Below are positions 63,966 through 64,000 of a DNA stretch of 64,000 nucleotides, one piece after another. The stretch is from Nucisporomicrobium flavum (GTDB lineage Bacteria > Actinomycetota > Actinomycetes > Mycobacteriales > Micromonosporaceae). The translations under genes and the position numbers were made by a program. The stretch's first letter is position 1, and every line of letters starts with the position of its first letter. The stretch spans positions 705,431 to 769,430 of the forward strand of contig NZ_JADMLH010000001.1 of the NCBI RefSeq assembly GCF_016464385.1. The letters run 5' to 3'. The notes below the pieces were generated by a model. That model was not told where the DNA came from. It saw only the letters and a program-made list of their open reading frames with translations, and made no database searches.

Positions 63966-64000
63966 ACGGTATTTCGACGTTTATGTATTCACCGGCATCT

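Overview
The window is very GC-rich. It uses GTG starts freely, has many candidate leaderless promoters, and carries families typical of Actinobacteria (ANTAR, Acg nitroreductases, WS/DGAT, Hrp1-like CBS-BON proteins). Gene content and style suggest a filamentous actinomycete, perhaps Micromonosporaceae (Actinoplanes-like). That placement is inference; there is no rRNA or other marker here. No tRNA, rRNA, CRISPR array, transposase or phage gene was found.

Layout. 1-5.4 kb: a partial hypothetical gene, small secreted or membrane proteins, an isochorismatase-fold hydrolase and a peptidoglycan-binding protein. 5.6-8.8 kb: a large secreted GH31 glycosidase. 8.8-33.4 kb: a stress/dormancy island with five universal stress proteins (USPs), two CBS-BON proteins, three Acg-type nitroreductases, a CtpF-like P-type ATPase operon with small membrane proteins and a cyclic-nucleotide-binding-fold protein, glycogen phosphorylase and pyruvate phosphate dikinase. 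33.5-47.2 kb: a mixed block with DoxX-like and VanZ-like proteins, a TetR/monooxygenase pair, an ECF sigma factor, PadR with an unusual signal peptidase, a Ser/Thr kinase with an extracellular discoidin domain, two EAL proteins and a GAF-ANTAR regulator. 47.2-60.4 kb: the island resumes with a third CBS-BON protein, a slipin, an acyl-CoA ligase plus WS/DGAT neutral-lipid module, a phasin-like protein, a two-component system, a sulfide-oxidation operon (DsrE2, DsrC/TusE, SQR-like) and a sixth USP. 60.4-64 kb: an SDR and an ABC exporter with its MerR regulator.

The unifying observation is a 19-bp asymmetric DNA element, consensus GGGACNTNCGGCCCTGNCC. It occurs about 20 times between genes and almost nowhere else that I saw. 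Each good copy points toward the gene it precedes. Nine copies end 50-56 bp before the start codon and four end exactly 31 bp before it. The genes behind it are USP, CBS-BON, Acg nitroreductase, CtpF-like ATPase, TAG synthase, PPDK, SHOCT and DUF4389 proteins and a two-component system. Many are families of the Mycobacterium tuberculosis DosR hypoxia regulon (Rv2032, Rv2623, Rv2626c, Rv1997, Rv3130c), and the left part of the element resembles a DosR half-site. I infer a DosR-like dormancy regulon packed into one region; no dosR/dosS homologue lies in the window.

Working together, these genes would save ATP (phosphorolysis of glycogen, PPDK), store carbon as neutral lipid, adjust ion gradients, sense adenine nucleotides (USP, CBS) and oxidise sulfide. 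Two genes of the ATPase operon are broken in this sequence: a one-base frameshift in the ATPase and a 104-bp tandem duplication in the membrane-protein gene next to it.
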